DNA of 64,000 nt from an uncultured Bacteroidales bacterium. GTDB lineage: Bacteria > Bacteroidota > Bacteroidia > Bacteroidales > F082. A program made the translations under genes and the position numbers. This document shows, piece after piece, positions 7,193 through 18,894 of this stretch. Position 1 is the first letter of the stretch; the number at the start of each line of letters is the position of its first letter. A model generated the notes under the pieces. That model had not been told where the DNA came from. It worked only from the letters and a program-made list of their open reading frames with translations, and did not search any database. The DNA lies in assembly GCA_937926515.1 (NCBI GenBank), contig CALAZZ010000227.1, positions 1 through 64,000 of the forward strand, given 5' to 3'.

Positions 7193-7257
7193 TAATTGTT
7201 TGATGCCTGCGATCTAAAAGTGTGCGTTAACAAAATCATCTCAAGTCATTGCCGGAA

Positions 7258-7803
7258 ATGAGTGAACCGACCGAAAAAAAGTGGTATGTAGTCAGGGCTA
7301 TCAGTGGTAAGGAAAAAAAGGTAAAAGAATACCTTGAATCCGAAATCACCCGTCTTGGGCTGCAATCCATGATTACGCAGGTGCTCATCCCGACTGAAAA
7401 AGTGTACCAGATCCGTAAAGGAAAAAAAATCAGCAAGGAGCGAAATTATTTTCCGGGTTACGTTTTGATCGAAGCCGCTTTGACAGGCGAGATTCCGCAT
7501 ATCATCAGGAATATTCCAAATGTGTTGGGATTTCTTGGTACCAGAGGTGAAGCCGACCCGTTGCGTCCGTCAGAGGTAAACAGGATCCTTGGAAAGGTTG
7601 ATGAACTGGCCGAAATGGGCGAGGAAGTCAATGTGCCTTTCATCATTGGTGAAACAGTTACTGTTACTGATGGGCCATTCAACAGTTTCAGTGGTGTGAT
7701 TGAAGAAATTAACGAAGAAAAGAAGAAGTTGAAGGTGATGGTTAAGATCTTTGGTCGTAAAACACCCCTGGAGTTGAGTTTTATGCAGGTTGAGAAAGAA
7801 TAA
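7258..7803 (+). CDS. nusG: Transcription termination/antitermination protein NusG
   Basis: The protein has 181 residues from the ATG at 7258 (an in-frame TTG three codons earlier is the alternative). The NGN domain opens with KKWYVVRAISGKEKKVKEYL and contains NYFPGYVLIEA. The KOW domain near the C-terminus has GETVTVTDGPFNSFSGVIEEI. NusG binds the RNA polymerase clamp, raises processivity and links to Rho or ribosomal protein S10. The position between secE and rplK is the usual one. Confidence 0.97.
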   Translation: MSEPTEKKWYVVRAISGKEKKVKEYLESEITRLGLQSMITQVLIPTEKVYQIRKGKKISKERNYFPGYVLIEAALTGEIPHIIRNIPNVLGFLGTRGEADPLRPSEVNRILGKVDELAEMGEEVNVPFIIGETVTVTDGPFNSFSGVIEEINEEKKKLKVMVKIFGRKTPLELSFMQVEKE

Positions 7804-7851
7804 ACAAACGCGCACGCTCCTTATATCACGCTTTAATTAATAAGGATAAAA

Positions 7852-8298
7852 ATGGCAAAAGAAGTAAGCGGATTAATTAAACTGCAAATCAGAGGAGGAG
7901 CTGCAAATCCTTCACCACCGGTAGGACCTGCATTGGGTGCTAAAGGTGTTAACATCATGGAGTTTTGTAAACAGTTTAACGCCCGTACACAGGATCAGGC
8001 AGGGAAAATTATCCCGGTTATTATCACTGTGTACAAGGATAAATCGTTCAACTTTATCATCAAAACCCCTCCTGTTGCCGTGCAAATAATGGAAATGGCC
8101 AAGTTGAAAAAAGGTTCTCCGGAATCAAACAGGAACAAGGTCGGCTCCATTAACTGGGATCAGGTGCGCACCATTGCTGAAGCCAAGATGAAAGATTTGA
8201 ATGCTTTCACCGTGGAATCAGCCATGAAAATGGTGGCCGGCACTGCCCGAAGCATGGGTGTTAGGATTACTGGCGCAAAACCTTTTGAGAACAACTAA
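7852..8298 (+). CDS. rplK: 50S ribosomal protein L11 (uL11)
   Basis: The protein has 148 residues. It carries the Pro-rich N-terminal signature [20 protein letters not shown] and the RNA-binding C-terminal domain ending in [12 protein letters not shown]. uL11 binds the GTPase-associated centre of 23S rRNA with the L10-L7/L12 stalk and is the usual target of thiopeptides. An AAGGAT stretch lies 5 bases upstream of the ATG. rplA follows after 50 bases. Confidence 0.98.
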   Translation: MAKEVSGLIKLQIRGGAANPSPPVGPALGAKGVNIMEFCKQFNARTQDQAGKIIPVIITVYKDKSFNFIIKTPPVAVQIMEMAKLKKGSPESNRNKVGSINWDQVRTIAEAKMKDLNAFTVESAMKMVAGTARSMGVRITGAKPFENN

Positions 8299-8348
8299 GG
8301 GAAAGTCCTTTGGTTGGTTGCATTTTGTAGAACCCTAAAAATTGAGTA

Positions 8349-9044
8349 ATGGCAAAATTGACCAGAAACAAAAAAGAGGCACTTGCCAAGTTCGACAAAA
8401 GCAAGATTTACTCCTTGACCGAAGCAGTTGATATCGTAAAACAAATCACGTACACCAAATTTGATGCTTCAGTTGACCTGAACATCCGTCTGGGAGTTGA
8501 CCCCCGCAAAGCCAATCAAATGGTGCGCGGCTCGGTAACCCTCCCCCACGGTACAGGTAAAACGGCCCGGGTGCTTGTGTTATGCACACCCGAGAAAGAA
8601 CAGGAAGCTAAAGATGCGGGTGCTGATTACGTTGGTTTGGATGAATACATCCAAAAGATAAAAAACGGTTGGACCGATATTGACGTTGTAATTACCACCC
8701 CCAATGTGATGCCTAAAGTAGGTGCTTTGGGTCGCATCCTCGGTCCTCGTGGCCTGATGCCAAACCCCAAGACCGGAACGGTAACAATGGATGTGGGTAA
8801 AGCTATTGAGGAAGTAAAAGCCGGTAAAATCGACTTTAAAGTTGATAAATATGGTATCGTGCATGCCGGAGTGGCAAAAACGAGTTTCAGTAATGATAAA
8901 ATTGTTGATAACGCCAGAGAACTGATCGTTACCATCAATAAAATGAAACCCGCCGCTGCTAAAGGGACATACGTAAAAAGTATATACCTGTCGAGCACCA
9001 TGAGTGCAGGCGTGCAAATCGATCCTAAGTCAGTAACAGCTTAA
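8349..9044 (+). CDS. rplA: 50S ribosomal protein L1 (uL1)
   Basis: The protein has 231 residues, the usual length. The family signature for rRNA binding is seen in the region [20 protein letters not shown], with the two-domain pattern of uL1 around it. uL1 forms the L1 stalk that moves deacylated tRNA out of the E site, and in many bacteria represses its own rplKA mRNA; no obvious L1 target mimic was identified in the 48-base rplK leader. It is the second gene of the rplKAJL set. Confidence 0.98.
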   Translation: MAKLTRNKKEALAKFDKSKIYSLTEAVDIVKQITYTKFDASVDLNIRLGVDPRKANQMVRGSVTLPHGTGKTARVLVLCTPEKEQEAKDAGADYVGLDEYIQKIKNGWTDIDVVITTPNVMPKVGALGRILGPRGLMPNPKTGTVTMDVGKAIEEVKAGKIDFKVDKYGIVHAGVAKTSFSNDKIVDNARELIVTINKMKPAAAKGTYVKSIYLSSTMSAGVQIDPKSVTA

Positions 9045-9068
9045 CCGTAATGAAAGGAAGTTATTGAA

Positions 9069-9593
9069 ATGAGAAAAGAAGAGAAACAGTTACTTATCGA
9101 TTCCCTTACGGAACAGCTGAGCAACAGTACAAATTTTTACCTTACAGATATCTCAGATCTGAATGCTGAAGACACCTCTAAGCTTAGAAGACTCTGTTTT
9201 AACCGGGAGGTAAAGCTTGTCGTGGTGAAGAACAAATTACTACGCAAAGCTCTTGAGAACTCAGGAAAAGAAGTAAGTGAATTGTATGATATCTTGAAAG
9301 GTGCAACATCTGTGATGTTTTCAGAATCAGGTAATGCACCCGCCAAACTGATCAAAGAGTTCCGGAAGACTTCTGAACGCCCTATATTGAAGGCAGCTTA
9401 CATCGAAGAAGCAACTTACCTGGGCGATAATCAGTTGGATTATCTTGTATCCATCAAATCAAAGAATGAATTGATCGCTGACCTGATTGCATTGTTGCAA
9501 TCACCAATGCAGAATGTGCTTGGCGCACTTCAATCAGGTGGCAATACAATTTCCGGTGTGCTCACTACATTATCTGAACGATCAGAATCATAA
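9069..9593 (+). CDS. rplJ: 50S ribosomal protein L10 (uL10)
   Basis: The protein has 174 residues. The N-terminal rRNA-binding domain shows FYLTDISDLNAEDTSKLRR and LVVVKNKLLRKAL. The C-terminal helix that docks L7/L12 dimers is present (ADLIALLQSPMQNVLGALQS). AAGGAAG lies about 9 bases upstream of the ATG. The gap to rplA is only 24 bases, too short for the long L10 leader known from enterobacteria, so any L10 feedback site must lie elsewhere. Confidence 0.97.
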   Translation: MRKEEKQLLIDSLTEQLSNSTNFYLTDISDLNAEDTSKLRRLCFNREVKLVVVKNKLLRKALENSGKEVSELYDILKGATSVMFSESGNAPAKLIKEFRKTSERPILKAAYIEEATYLGDNQLDYLVSIKSKNELIADLIALLQSPMQNVLGALQSGGNTISGVLTTLSERSES

Positions 9594-9660
9594 ACAGAAT
9601 GATTATCATTCATCAATAAATTTAGAAATTAATTTGTAAATCATTAAAAACGAAAATAAA

Positions 9661-10044
9661 ATGGCAGATTTGAAAGCTTTCGCAGAACAATTGGTTAACC
9701 TCAGCGTTAAAGAGGTCAAAGAATTGGCTGACATTTTGAAAGACGAATATGGAATTGAACCGGCAGCTGCAGCCGTAGCAGTGGCAGCTGGTGGTGCCGC
9801 AGCCGGCGGAGATGCCCCGGCAGCAGAGGAACAAACATCATTTGATGTGATCCTAAAAGCCGCTGGCGCCTCAAAATTGGCTGTAGTTAAATTGGTGAAG
9901 GAACTCACAAGCCTCGGCCTTAAAGAAGCCAAGGAACTTGTTGATGCTGCACCAAAACCCATTAAAGAAGGTGTTGGTAAAGACGAAGCCAATGCATTGA
10001 AATCTCAACTTGAAGAAGCAGGTGCTGAAGTTGAGATCAAATAA
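9661..10044 (+). CDS. rplL: 50S ribosomal protein L7/L12 (bL12)
   Basis: The protein has 127 residues. An N-terminal dimerisation domain (1-35) is followed by an Ala/Gly-rich hinge (about 40-60) and the conserved C-terminal domain with [20 protein letters not shown] and [13 protein letters not shown]. Multiple copies on uL10 recruit translational GTPases to the ribosome. It stands 67 bases after rplJ and is followed by an intrinsic hairpin before rpoB, so its high copy number relative to RNA polymerase may be set by attenuation. Confidence 0.98.
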   Translation: MADLKAFAEQLVNLSVKEVKELADILKDEYGIEPAAAAVAVAAGGAAAGGDAPAAEEQTSFDVILKAAGASKLAVVKLVKELTSLGLKEAKELVDAAPKPIKEGVGKDEANALKSQLEEAGAEVEIK

Positions 10045-10080
10045 GAAGGATAAGTTTTCTGCAAAAAACCAGGCAAATTG

Positions 10081-10121
10081 ACCTCTATCTCTATTTTGAG
10101 ATAGAGGTTTACGCCTTTTTT
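10081..10121 (+). terminator. Attenuator/terminator between rplL and rpoB
   Basis: ACCTCTATCTC (10081-10091) pairs perfectly with GAGATAGAGGT (10098-10108), an 11-bp stem with a 6-nt loop. A run of six T lies at 10116-10121 after a 7-base gap. A partial terminator at this place is known from the enterobacterial rplL-rpoB gap, where it lowers rpoBC expression relative to L7/L12. Confidence 0.7.
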
Positions 10122-10158
10122 GCAGTTTGGTGAATTAGTTCTTTTTATTTCATTAATC

Positions 10159-10175
10159 GCCCGCTACTAGCAGGC
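10159..10175 (+). promoter_or_regulatory. Small palindrome in the rpoB leader
   Basis: GCC-C-GCT (10159-10165) pairs with AGC-A-GGC (10169-10175) around a 3-base loop, with one C-A mismatch. It ends 17 bases before the rpoB start codon. It could fold in the mRNA close to the ribosome-binding region. Confidence 0.35.
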
Positions 10176-10192
10176 AATAAAAACTCAAGACC

Positions 10193-13100
10193 TTGGCAGA
10201 TCAAAAATCCGAAAGAATTAGTTTTGCATCCATCGGAAATGTGATTGAGTATCCTGATTTCCTGGACATCCAGTTGCAATCATTTCAGGACTTTTTTCAA
10301 CTCGAAACCAATCCCGATAACCGGAAAAATGAAGGCCTTTTTCGGGTCTTCTCCGAAAATTTTCCGATCACTGATGCCCGCAACAATTTTGTACTCGAGT
10401 TTCTCGATTACTTTATCGATCCACCTCGCTATTCAATCGAAGAGTGTATCGAACGTGGCCTTACATACAGCGTTCCGCTCAAGGCCAAATTGAAATTATA
10501 CTGCACAGATCCGGAGCACGAAGATTTCGAAACGATTGTGCAGGATGTGTACCTGGGCATGATTCCTTATATGACGCCCAAGGGTACTTTCGTTATCAAC
10601 GGCGCCGAACGCGTTGTTGTGAGCCAGTTGCACCGTTCGCCCGGCGTATTTTTCGGCACACACAAGCATGCCAACGGAACACAGCTTTATTCGGCTAGGA
10701 TTATTCCTTTCAAAGGATCATGGATGGAGTTTTCCACGGACATCAACAATGTGATGTACGCCTATATTGACAGGAAGAAAAAGCTGCCGGTTACCACACT
10801 GCTCCGGGCCATCGGCTATGAAACGGACAAGGATATCCTTGAAATATTTAACCTGGCCGAAGAAGTAAAGGTGAGTAAGGCGGGATTGAAAAGGGTTTTG
10901 GGCCGTAAATTGGCAGCCCGTGTTGTACGCTCGTGGATTGAAGATTTCGTGGATGAAGATACCGGTGAAGTGGTTTCGATAGAACGTAATGAGGTGATCA
11001 TCGAACGTGAAGTTGAATTGGAAAGCGAACATATCGATACCATAGTTGATGCCGGTATCAAAACCGTATTGTTGCACCGGGAGGACTTTAATACCTCCGA
11101 TTATGAAATCATCTTCAATACGCTTCAGAAAGATACAGCCAACTCGGAAAAGGAAGCTGTTGAATTTATTTACAGGCAGTTGCGTAATGCTGAGCCACCT
11201 GATGAAGAAACAGCACGCGGCATCATTGATAAACTATTCTTCTCTGATAAAAGATATGACCTTGGTGAAGTAGGCCGCTATCGCATCAACCGGAAACTTG
11301 GGCTTACAACTCCCGAGGACATCAAGGTTTTAACCAAGGAAGATATCATAGAGATCATTAAGTATCTGATCGAACTCGCAAATAAAAAGACTGAGGTAGA
11401 TGACATCGACCACCTCAGCAACCGTCGTGTGAGGACCGTAGGCGAGCAACTCTACTCCCAGTTTGGTGTTGGTCTTGCCCGTATGGCACGTACCATACGT
11501 GAACGTATGAATGTGCGCGACAATGAAGTGTTTACGCCTACCGACCTGATCAATGCAAAAACATTGTCGTCAGTGATCAATTCGTTTTTTGGGACGAATC
11601 AGCTGTCGCAGTTCATGGATCAGACCAACCCACTTTCGGAAGTGACACACAAACGGCGTGTTTCTGCCCTAGGACCAGGCGGTCTCTCAAGGGAAAGAGC
11701 CGGATTTGAAGTACGCGATGTGCATTATACGCATTATGGCCGGCTTTGCACCATAGAAACACCTGAAGGTCCAAATATCGGATTGATTTCATCTCTTTGT
11801 GTTTATGCAAAAATTAATAAGCTCGGCTTCATTGAAACACCTTACCATCCGGTAAATGAGGGTATTGCTGATTTTAAAAACCCGCCCATCTACCTAAGTG
11901 CCGAAGAGGAAGAAGATAAAATTATTGCACAGGCAAATACGGAGGTTTCCGAAGATGGTCTGTTGAATGAAGAATTGGTAAAAGTTAGATACCTGGCTGA
12001 CTATCCGATTATTGACCGTGAGAAGGTAGACCTCATGGATGTGGCACCCAATCAGATCGCCTCCATCGCAGCCTCTTTGATCCCATTCCTTGAACATGAT
12101 GATGCCAACCGTGCATTGATGGGCTCGAATATGATGCGCCAGGCTGTACCCCTGCTTAGGCCCGAAGCACCAATTGTTGGCACAGGCATCGAAAGAGCTG
12201 TGGCAAAAGATTCGCGTGTACTGATCCATGCCGAAGGTGATGGTGAAGTGATTTATGTGGATTCATCTAAAATCACAATACGGTATGAACGCAGTGAAGA
12301 AGAAAAATTAGTGAGTTTCGATGAAGATGTAAAAACTTATCAACTTATCAAATTCACCCGAACAAACCAAGGTACCAGCATCAACCTGAAACCCATCGTT
12401 AACCGTGGTGACAAGATCACAAAAGGCCAGGTTTTATGTGAGGGTTATGGAACTGAAAACGGTGAGCTGGCCATTGGCCGTAACCTTATGGTCGCTTTCA
12501 TGCCCTGGAAAGGGTATAACTTTGAGGATGCCATTGTGATCTCTGAAAGGCTTGTCAAAGAAGACGTATTTACTTCTGTTCATATTGATGAATTCAGCCT
12601 TGAGGTTCGTGATACCAAGCGTGGTATTGAAGAACTCACAAATGACATCCCAAATGTTAGCGCTGAAGCCACCAAGGATCTGGACGAAAACGGATTGATC
12701 CGCATAGGCGCCGAAGTTAATGAGGGCGATATCCTGATCGGCAAGATCACTCCAAAAGGCGAGAGTGATCCCACACCTGAAGAAAAACTTCTACGTGCAA
12801 TTTTCGGTGATAAGGCAGGCGATGTGAAAAATGCTTCGCTTAAAGCACCACCGTCAATGAAAGGTGTGGTGGTTGACAAAAAGCTATTCTCGAGGATCAT
12901 TAAGGACAGAAAGTCCAAAGCAAAGGACAAAGACCTCGTTGCAGAGCTTGACATACAACATAACAAAGAAGTTCAACAACTCAAAGATAAATTGGTTGAT
13001 AAGTTGAACTACTTGCTTTCCAATAAAACCTCACAGGGAGTTTACAATAATTTTAAGGAAATTGTTGTACCCAAGAAAGCAAAATTTACACAGAAAATAT

Positions 13101-13999
13101 TGATGGGTATCAATTACGCCAATGTCAACCCCAACAAATGGACCACTGACAAGGAGCGTAATGAGATGATCAAAACACTCATCAATAATTACAATATCAA
13201 GCACAAGGAACTGGTCGGCATATATAATCGAAAGAAATTCGTGGCCACCGTGGGTGATGAACTACCCAACGGGATCGTGCAGATGGCAAAAGTATATGTT
13301 GCCAAAAAACGTAAACTAACCGTAGGTGATAAAATGGCAGGCCGGCATGGTAACAAAGGTATTCTCGCCAAAATTGTTCGGGAAGAAGACATGCCATTTC
13401 TGGAAGACGGAACTGCTGTTGACATCGTGTTGAACCCGCTTGGTGTACCCTCACGAATGAACCTGGGTCAGATCTATGAAACCGTATTGGGTTGGGCAGG
13501 AAAAAAACTTGGACTTAAGTTTGCTACGCCCATCTTTGACGGTGCACATATTGACGAGATCAACGGATACCTGTCACAAGCAGGCTTGCCCGAAAACGGC
13601 AGTGTATATTTATATGACGGTGGCACAGGTGAACGATTCGACCAGCCTGCTACCGTAGGTTACATCTATATGTTGAAACTTCACCATATGGTTGATGACA
13701 AGATGCATGCCCGCTCTATCGGACCTTATTCACTGATTACACAGCAACCGCTTGGCGGAAAGGCACAGTTTGGTGGACAACGTTTTGGTGAAATGGAGGT
13801 TTGGGCGCTTGAAGCCTTCGGGGCCAGCAACATACTTCAGGAGATCCTCACTGTCAAATCAGATGATGTCGTTGGCAGGGCGAAAGCATATGAAGCCATT
13901 GTGAAAGGCGATAATATGCCAACCCCGGGCATACCCGAATCATTTAATGTACTTGTGCACGAATTACGTGGATTAGGCCTTGAAGTCAGTTTCGACTGA
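10193..13999 (+). CDS. rpoB: DNA-directed RNA polymerase subunit beta
   Basis: The protein has 1268 residues, normal for Bacteroidota. Recognisable parts: the N-terminal SFASIGN and FQLETNP region, the rifampicin pocket region ([20 protein letters not shown] and the following [12 protein letters not shown]), the catalytic-core [10 protein letters not shown] segment, and the C-terminal [20 protein letters not shown]. The start must be TTG at 10193: a stop codon precedes it in frame at 10178-10180 and the next in-frame ATG lies far inside the protein. The second-largest catalytic subunit partners with RpoC, whose gene follows after 73 bases. The rifampicin region looks wild type by eye. Confidence 0.98.
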   Translation: MADQKSERISFASIGNVIEYPDFLDIQLQSFQDFFQLETNPDNRKNEGLFRVFSENFPITDARNNFVLEFLDYFIDPPRYSIEECIERGLTYSVPLKAKLKLYCTDPEHEDFETIVQDVYLGMIPYMTPKGTFVINGAERVVVSQLHRSPGVFFGTHKHANGTQLYSARIIPFKGSWMEFSTDINNVMYAYIDRKKKLPVTTLLRAIGYETDKDILEIFNLAEEVKVSKAGLKRVLGRKLAARVVRSWIEDFVDEDTGEVVSIERNEVIIEREVELESEHIDTIVDAGIKTVLLHREDFNTSDYEIIFNTLQKDTANSEKEAVEFIYRQLRNAEPPDEETARGIIDKLFFSDKRYDLGEVGRYRINRKLGLTTPEDIKVLTKEDIIEIIKYLIELANKKTEVDDIDHLSNRRVRTVGEQLYSQFGVGLARMARTIRERMNVRDNEVFTPTDLINAKTLSSVINSFFGTNQLSQFMDQTNPLSEVTHKRRVSALGPGGLSRERAGFEVRDVHYTHYGRLCTIETPEGPNIGLISSLCVYAKINKLGFIETPYHPVNEGIADFKNPPIYLSAEEEEDKIIAQANTEVSEDGLLNEELVKVRYLADYPIIDREKVDLMDVAPNQIASIAASLIPFLEHDDANRALMGSNMMRQAVPLLRPEAPIVGTGIERAVAKDSRVLIHAEGDGEVIYVDSSKITIRYERSEEEKLVSFDEDVKTYQLIKFTRTNQGTSINLKPIVNRGDKITKGQVLCEGYGTENGELAIGRNLMVAFMPWKGYNFEDAIVISERLVKEDVFTSVHIDEFSLEVRDTKRGIEELTNDIPNVSAEATKDLDENGLIRIGAEVNEGDILIGKITPKGESDPTPEEKLLRAIFGDKAGDVKNASLKAPPSMKGVVVDKKLFSRIIKDRKSKAKDKDLVAELDIQHNKEVQQLKDKLVDKLNYLLSNKTSQGVYNNFKEIVVPKKAKFTQKILMGINYANVNPNKWTTDKERNEMIKTLINNYNIKHKELVGIYNRKKFVATVGDELPNGIVQMAKVYVAKKRKLTVGDKMAGRHGNKGILAKIVREEDMPFLEDGTAVDIVLNPLGVPSRMNLGQIYETVLGWAGKKLGLKFATPIFDGAHIDEINGYLSQAGLPENGSVYLYDGGTGERFDQPATVGYIYMLKLHHMVDDKMHARSIGPYSLITQQPLGGKAQFGGQRFGEMEVWALEAFGASNILQEILTVKSDDVVGRAKAYEAIVKGDNMPTPGIPESFNVLVHELRGLGLEVSFD

Positions 14000-14072
14000 T
14001 CAAATTAATCATGCAATCTCAATTCAGGTTGCCAGAGTTTTATTACTTGTTAAAACAAACATAAACTGATAT

Positions 14073-17000
14073 ATGGCTTACAGAAGTGATAGCACTATTA
14101 GCAGCAGTTTTTCAAAAATAACCATCAGTCTGGCCTCTCCCGAGTCAATACTGGAACGCTCAAGTGGTGAGGTACTTAAACCCGAAACCATCAATTACAG
14201 AACCTACAAGCCCGAGCGGGATGGGTTGTTCTGTGAGCGTATTTTTGGCCCTGTAAAAGACTGGGAATGTCATTGTGGTAAATACAAACGCATTCGTTAC
14301 AAAGGGATTATCTGCGATCGATGCGGTGTTGAAGTTACCGAGAAAAAAGTAAGGCGTGAGCGTATGGGACACATACAGCTGGTTGTTCCAGTCGCTCATA
14401 TCTGGTACTTCAGGTCATTACCAAATAAAATAGGCGCTTTGCTTGGGCTACAGACCAAGAAACTGGATACCATTATTTATTATGAACGGTATGTGGTTAT
14501 AAATCCCGGCATAAAACAAGCCGATGGTATTGAGTACCTTGATTTCCTGACAGAAGAGGAATATCTTGATATTGTTGACGCCCTACCGCCCGACAATCAG
14601 CACCTTCCTGATGATGATCCCAATAAGTTCATTGCGAAAATGGGTGCTGAAGCTATTCATGACCTATTGGCACGCCTTGATCTGGATGCTGTTTCGTATG
14701 AACTTCGCCATAAGGCAAATACGGAAACGTCGCAGCAGCGTAAACAGGAAGCACTCAAACGCTTGCAAGTATTTGAAGCTTTTCGTGATGCGCGACTTAG
14801 AAGAGAAAACCGACCTGAATGGATGATCGTGAAAGTTGTTCCGGTGATTCCACCAGAACTGAGACCACTAGTACCCTTGGATGGCGGACGTTTTGCCACC
14901 TCAGACCTTAATGACCTCTACAGAAGGGTGATCATCCGTAACAACAGGCTAAAAAGACTGATTGAGATCAAAGCTCCGGATGTGATCATGCGTAATGAAA
15001 AACGCATGTTGCAGGAAGCAGTTGACTCACTATTTGACAACTCAAGAAAAGCAAGTGCGGTTAAGACCGAATCGAACAGACCACTTAAATCGTTGAGTGA
15101 TAGTCTTAAGGGAAAACAAGGTCGCTTCCGTCAAAACCTATTGGGAAAACGTGTTGACTATTCAGGCCGCTCAGTGATTGTTGTTGGTCCTGAACTTAAT
15201 CTCAACGAATGTGGTATTCCAAAAGATATGGCTTCAGAGCTGTTTAAGCCTTTTATCATTCGTAAAATGCTCGAACGCGGTATTGTAAAAACCGTCAAGT
15301 CAGCCAAAAAAATTGTTGATCGAAAAGATCCTGTTGTTTGGGATATCCTTGAAAACGTCCTCAAGGGTCACCCCGTTCTCCTGAATAGAGCCCCTACCCT
15401 GCACCGTTTAGGGATACAGGCATTCCAGCCAAAACTGACCGAGGGCAAAGCCATTCAACTGCACCCATTGGTTTGTACAGCATTCAACGCTGACTTTGAT
15501 GGTGACCAGATGGCCGTACATGTGCCTCTTGGCAATGCTGCTGTGCTTGAAGCCCAGATTTTGATGCTTGCATCACATAATATCCTGAATCCAGCAAATG
15601 GTGCACCCATCACTGTACCTTCGCAGGATATGGTACTTGGGCTTTATTACATCACAAAAGCACGTAAAAGTACTGACGAACAGCCCGTTAAAGGTGAAGG
15701 TAAACGTTTTTATTCAGACGAGGAAGTCATTATTGCCTATAATGAGAAAAAGGTTGACCTGCATGCCATCATCTACGTTAAAGCGACCATTCGCGAAGAA
15801 GGCAACTTGGTAGAGAAAATGATTGAAACCACTGTGGGTAGGGTGCTTTTCAACCAGGTTGTACCCAAGGAACATGGTTTCATCAACCAATTACTCACTA
15901 AGAAAGCCCTGCGCGATATTATTGGTGAAATCGTTAAGTTGCTTGGCACTGCTGCTGCTGCACAATTCCTTGACGACATCAAAAACCTTGGATTCCGGAT
16001 GGCATTCAAAGGTGGACTTTCCTTTAACCTGGGTAATGTGGTTGTGCCCGAAGAAAAAGAAATCCTGATTAACCAGGCCAACGAAGAGGTTGCTGAGGTG
16101 GTATCCAATTACAATATGGGGTTCATTACAAATAATGAACGCTATAATCAGATCATCGATATCTGGACACATACCAATTCACATCTTACTGCAACACTGA
16201 TGCAAAAGCTCTCACAGGACGACCAGGGTTTTAACCCGGTATATATGATGCTTGATTCAGGAGCCAGGGGGTCAAAGGAACAAATTCGCCAGCTCTCAGG
16301 CATGAGGGGTCTGATGGCAAAGCCACAGAAGTCAGGTGCTACCGGCGGTGAGATTATTGAAAATCCTATCTTGTCCAACTTCAAGGAAGGCCTTTCAGTT
16401 TTGGAATATTTTATTTCTACACACGGTGCTCGTAAAGGTCTTGCCGATACTGCACTTAAAACTGCAGATGCCGGATATCTTACACGTCGTTTGGTTGATG
16501 TTTCGCAGGATGTGGTTATTACTGAACCTGATTGTGGAACACTTAGAGGATTAACCATCTCATCGCTAAAGAAAAGTGAAGAGGTTGTTGAAACTTTATA
16601 CGATAGGATCCTCGGACGTGTTGCCTTGCATGATATCTATCACCCTCTGACCAATGAATTGATCATACAGGGAGGAGAAGAGATCACTGAAGACATTGCT
16701 TCAGTTATTGAAAAATCTCCCATTGAGGATGTTGAGATCCGTTCGGTACTTACCTGCGAATCAAAACGTGGCGTTTGTGCCAAATGTTATGGTCGTAACC
16801 TGGCATCCGGCATGCTTGTTCAAAAAGGAGAGGCAGTGGGCGTAATTGCTGCCCAATCTATCGGTGAGCCCGGCACACAGCTTACTCTTCGTACTTTCCA
16901 CGTTGGTGGTACGGCTTCTAATATTGCCATCCTTTCCAAAATCGAAGCAAAATACGATGGTATTTTAGAAATTGATGAACTACGCTCAGTTGAATTTACA

Positions 17001-18371
17001 AAAGATGACCGCACCTGGGATATTGTAATAGGCAGGTCGGCTGAAATGAAGATTATTGATAAAAACACAGGCATAGTGCTTACTTCAAGCAATATTCCCT
17101 ATGGAGCCAACCTTCATAAAAAAGTCGGTACAGAGGTTAAGAAAGGTGAGCATATTGCTGACTGGGATCCCTATAATGCTGTTATACTGTCAGAATATGA
17201 TGGTAAGATTTCTTTTGAAAACATCGTGGAAGGACAGACCTACAGGGTTGAATCTGATGAACAAACAGGATACCACGAAAAAGTGATTATCGAAACACAG
17301 CAAAAAGCCAAGAACCCTTCGATAAAGATTCTGGATAAGGATAATGTATTGGTTAAAGTTTACGACCTTCCTGTAGGCGCACACATCATGGTGGAAGAAG
17401 GCGCTGAAATTAAAGCCGGTGGTATGTTGGTCAAAATACCACGTGCCATTGGTAAATCAGGTGACATCACCGGTGGGTTACCCAGGGTCACCGAGCTTTT
17501 TGAAGCCCGAAATCCTTCGGAACCAGCGATTGTATCAGAAATTGACGGAGTAGTATCATTTGGTAAAAAGCTAAAGCGTGGAAATCGCGAAGTGATTGTA
17601 ACCTCCAAAACAGGTGAAGAAAAGAGCTACCTGATTCCAACCACAAAGCAAATTCTAGCACAGGAAAATGACTTTGTTAAAGCCGGTACACCACTTTCTG
17701 AGGGAGCAATGACTCCTGCAGATATCCTGGCAATTAAAGGACCAATGAAAGTGCAGGAGTATATTGTGAATGAGGTTCAGGAGGTATATCGTCTACAAGG
17801 TGTTAAAATCAATGACAAACACTTTGAGGTGATTGTACGTCAAATGATGCGTAAAGTAGAAGTTGAGGATCCAGGTGATACTAAATTCCTTGAAGGTGAG
17901 CTTGTTAACAAAATCGATTTCCAGGAAGAGAATGATGAAATTTTTGGAAAAAAAGTGGTGACTGACCCTGGCGATTCAGAAACCTTAAAACAAGGCCAGA
18001 TCATCAGTGCTCGTAAACTTCGCGATGAAAATTCAATGTTGAAACGCAAGGATAAATTACTTGTTGAAGCGCGTGATGCACAGCCGGCAACAGCTTTCCA
18101 GGTATTGCAAGGAATTACAAGGGCATCACTTCAAACCAACAGCTTTATCTCGGCTGCTTCATTCCAGGAGACCACCAAAGTACTAACGCTTGCTTCAATC
18201 AATGCCAAGATGGACGAACTCAATGGCCTCAAAGAAAATGTGATTGTTGGTCACAAGATCCCTGCAGGCTCCGGCCTTCGCGAATATGAAGATCTGATCG
18301 TTGGATCTCGCGAAGAATATGAAGCAGTGATGAAAGCAGCCTCCAATCCAACGAAAGTTGAAATCGAATAA
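14073..18371 (+). CDS. rpoC: DNA-directed RNA polymerase subunit beta'
   Basis: The protein has 1432 residues. Seen in order: the N-terminal zinc site ([10 protein letters not shown] and CDRCG), the lid and rudder region ([17 protein letters not shown]), the absolutely conserved catalytic Mg-binding NADFDGDQM, the bridge helix and trigger-loop region ([29 protein letters not shown]), and the second zinc site ([13 protein letters not shown]). It is transcribed with rpoB. A 13-bp stem-loop separates it from the small DUF3467 gene downstream. Confidence 0.98.
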   Translation: MAYRSDSTISSSFSKITISLASPESILERSSGEVLKPETINYRTYKPERDGLFCERIFGPVKDWECHCGKYKRIRYKGIICDRCGVEVTEKKVRRERMGHIQLVVPVAHIWYFRSLPNKIGALLGLQTKKLDTIIYYERYVVINPGIKQADGIEYLDFLTEEEYLDIVDALPPDNQHLPDDDPNKFIAKMGAEAIHDLLARLDLDAVSYELRHKANTETSQQRKQEALKRLQVFEAFRDARLRRENRPEWMIVKVVPVIPPELRPLVPLDGGRFATSDLNDLYRRVIIRNNRLKRLIEIKAPDVIMRNEKRMLQEAVDSLFDNSRKASAVKTESNRPLKSLSDSLKGKQGRFRQNLLGKRVDYSGRSVIVVGPELNLNECGIPKDMASELFKPFIIRKMLERGIVKTVKSAKKIVDRKDPVVWDILENVLKGHPVLLNRAPTLHRLGIQAFQPKLTEGKAIQLHPLVCTAFNADFDGDQMAVHVPLGNAAVLEAQILMLASHNILNPANGAPITVPSQDMVLGLYYITKARKSTDEQPVKGEGKRFYSDEEVIIAYNEKKVDLHAIIYVKATIREEGNLVEKMIETTVGRVLFNQVVPKEHGFINQLLTKKALRDIIGEIVKLLGTAAAAQFLDDIKNLGFRMAFKGGLSFNLGNVVVPEEKEILINQANEEVAEVVSNYNMGFITNNERYNQIIDIWTHTNSHLTATLMQKLSQDDQGFNPVYMMLDSGARGSKEQIRQLSGMRGLMAKPQKSGATGGEIIENPILSNFKEGLSVLEYFISTHGARKGLADTALKTADAGYLTRRLVDVSQDVVITEPDCGTLRGLTISSLKKSEEVVETLYDRILGRVALHDIYHPLTNELIIQGGEEITEDIASVIEKSPIEDVEIRSVLTCESKRGVCAKCYGRNLASGMLVQKGEAVGVIAAQSIGEPGTQLTLRTFHVGGTASNIAILSKIEAKYDGILEIDELRSVEFTKDDRTWDIVIGRSAEMKIIDKNTGIVLTSSNIPYGANLHKKVGTEVKKGEHIADWDPYNAVILSEYDGKISFENIVEGQTYRVESDEQTGYHEKVIIETQQKAKNPSIKILDKDNVLVKVYDLPVGAHIMVEEGAEIKAGGMLVKIPRAIGKSGDITGGLPRVTELFEARNPSEPAIVSEIDGVVSFGKKLKRGNREVIVTSKTGEEKSYLIPTTKQILAQENDFVKAGTPLSEGAMTPADILAIKGPMKVQEYIVNEVQEVYRLQGVKINDKHFEVIVRQMMRKVEVEDPGDTKFLEGELVNKIDFQEENDEIFGKKVVTDPGDSETLKQGQIISARKLRDENSMLKRKDKLLVEARDAQPATAFQVLQGITRASLQTNSFISAASFQETTKVLTLASINAKMDELNGLKENVIVGHKIPAGSGLREYEDLIVGSREEYEAVMKAASNPTKVEIE

Positions 18372-18382
18372 ATACAGATATT

Positions 18383-18413
18383 AATAGCAGCTTCATTTCG
18401 TGGAGTTGCTATT
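18383..18413 (+). terminator. Stem-loop between rpoC and the DUF3467 gene
   Basis: AATAGCAGCTTCA (18383-18395) pairs with TGGAGTTGCTATT (18401-18413): 13 pairs including two wobbles, loop TTTCG. It is followed by only a weak T-rich stretch, so it may attenuate or process the transcript rather than end it. Confidence 0.45.
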
Positions 18414-18431
18414 TAAATTAAAAATTTAATC

Positions 18432-18749
18432 ATGGCAGAACAAAAAAATAAAGGTCAGATAAACATTGAATTGAGTGAAGAAGTTGCTGAAGGCATTTAT
18501 TCCAATCTGGCAATCATCACCCACTCGCACTCAGAGTTTGTAATTGACTTTGTGAAATTAATGCCTGGTGTACAAAAAGCCAAGGTGAAATCACGAATAA
18601 TTCTTACCCCTGAACATGCCAAAAGGCTGCACAGGGCACTGGTTGATAACCTTAAAAAGTTTGAGGCAACACATGGCCCCATTAAAGAGTCAAGTGGTCA
18701 TGAGGGCATGCCGCCCTTTAGCCTGGGGGGGCCAACAGCACAGGCCTAA
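18432..18749 (+). CDS. DUF3467 domain protein
   Basis: The protein has 105 residues. It matches the small DUF3467 family, with NIELSEEVAEGIYSNLAIIT, HSEFVIDFVKLMPG and the KAKVKSRIILTPEHAKRL segment; the C-terminus is short and Gly/Pro-rich. No enzyme motif or membrane segment is visible, and the biochemical role is unknown. In Bacteroidota the gene is recurrently found just after rpoC, which suggests a link to transcription (inference from context). It is the last gene of the unit, with a terminator 44 bases downstream. Confidence 0.85.
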   Translation: MAEQKNKGQINIELSEEVAEGIYSNLAIITHSHSEFVIDFVKLMPGVQKAKVKSRIILTPEHAKRLHRALVDNLKKFEATHGPIKESSGHEGMPPFSLGGPTAQA

Positions 18750-18792
18750 ATTCTTATTTTAAAGGACAGGCCTTCAAGCCTGACCAAAAATT

Positions 18793-18830
18793 AAAGCTGC
18801 ACCGAATTAATTTCAGTGCAGCTTTGGTTT
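18793..18830 (+). terminator. Terminator at the end of the rpoBC unit
   Basis: AAAGCTGCAC (18793-18802) pairs with GTGCAGCTTT (18816-18825), a 10-bp stem, followed by GGTTTTTA. It lies between the DUF3467 gene and the convergent tricorn-type gene. Confidence 0.7.
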
Positions 18831-18894
18831 TTATGATTACAAGTATTTATACCCTAAGAGACTATAAGCAGCTGACAAAATCTCATGCATTGGC

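Noticed and set aside
9597..9611. Perfect 7-1-7 palindrome resembling a Fur-box core between rplJ and rplL
   Set aside because: It lies inside a ribosomal protein operon with no promoter or iron-related gene nearby, and only one short unit is present; chance similarity is more likely.
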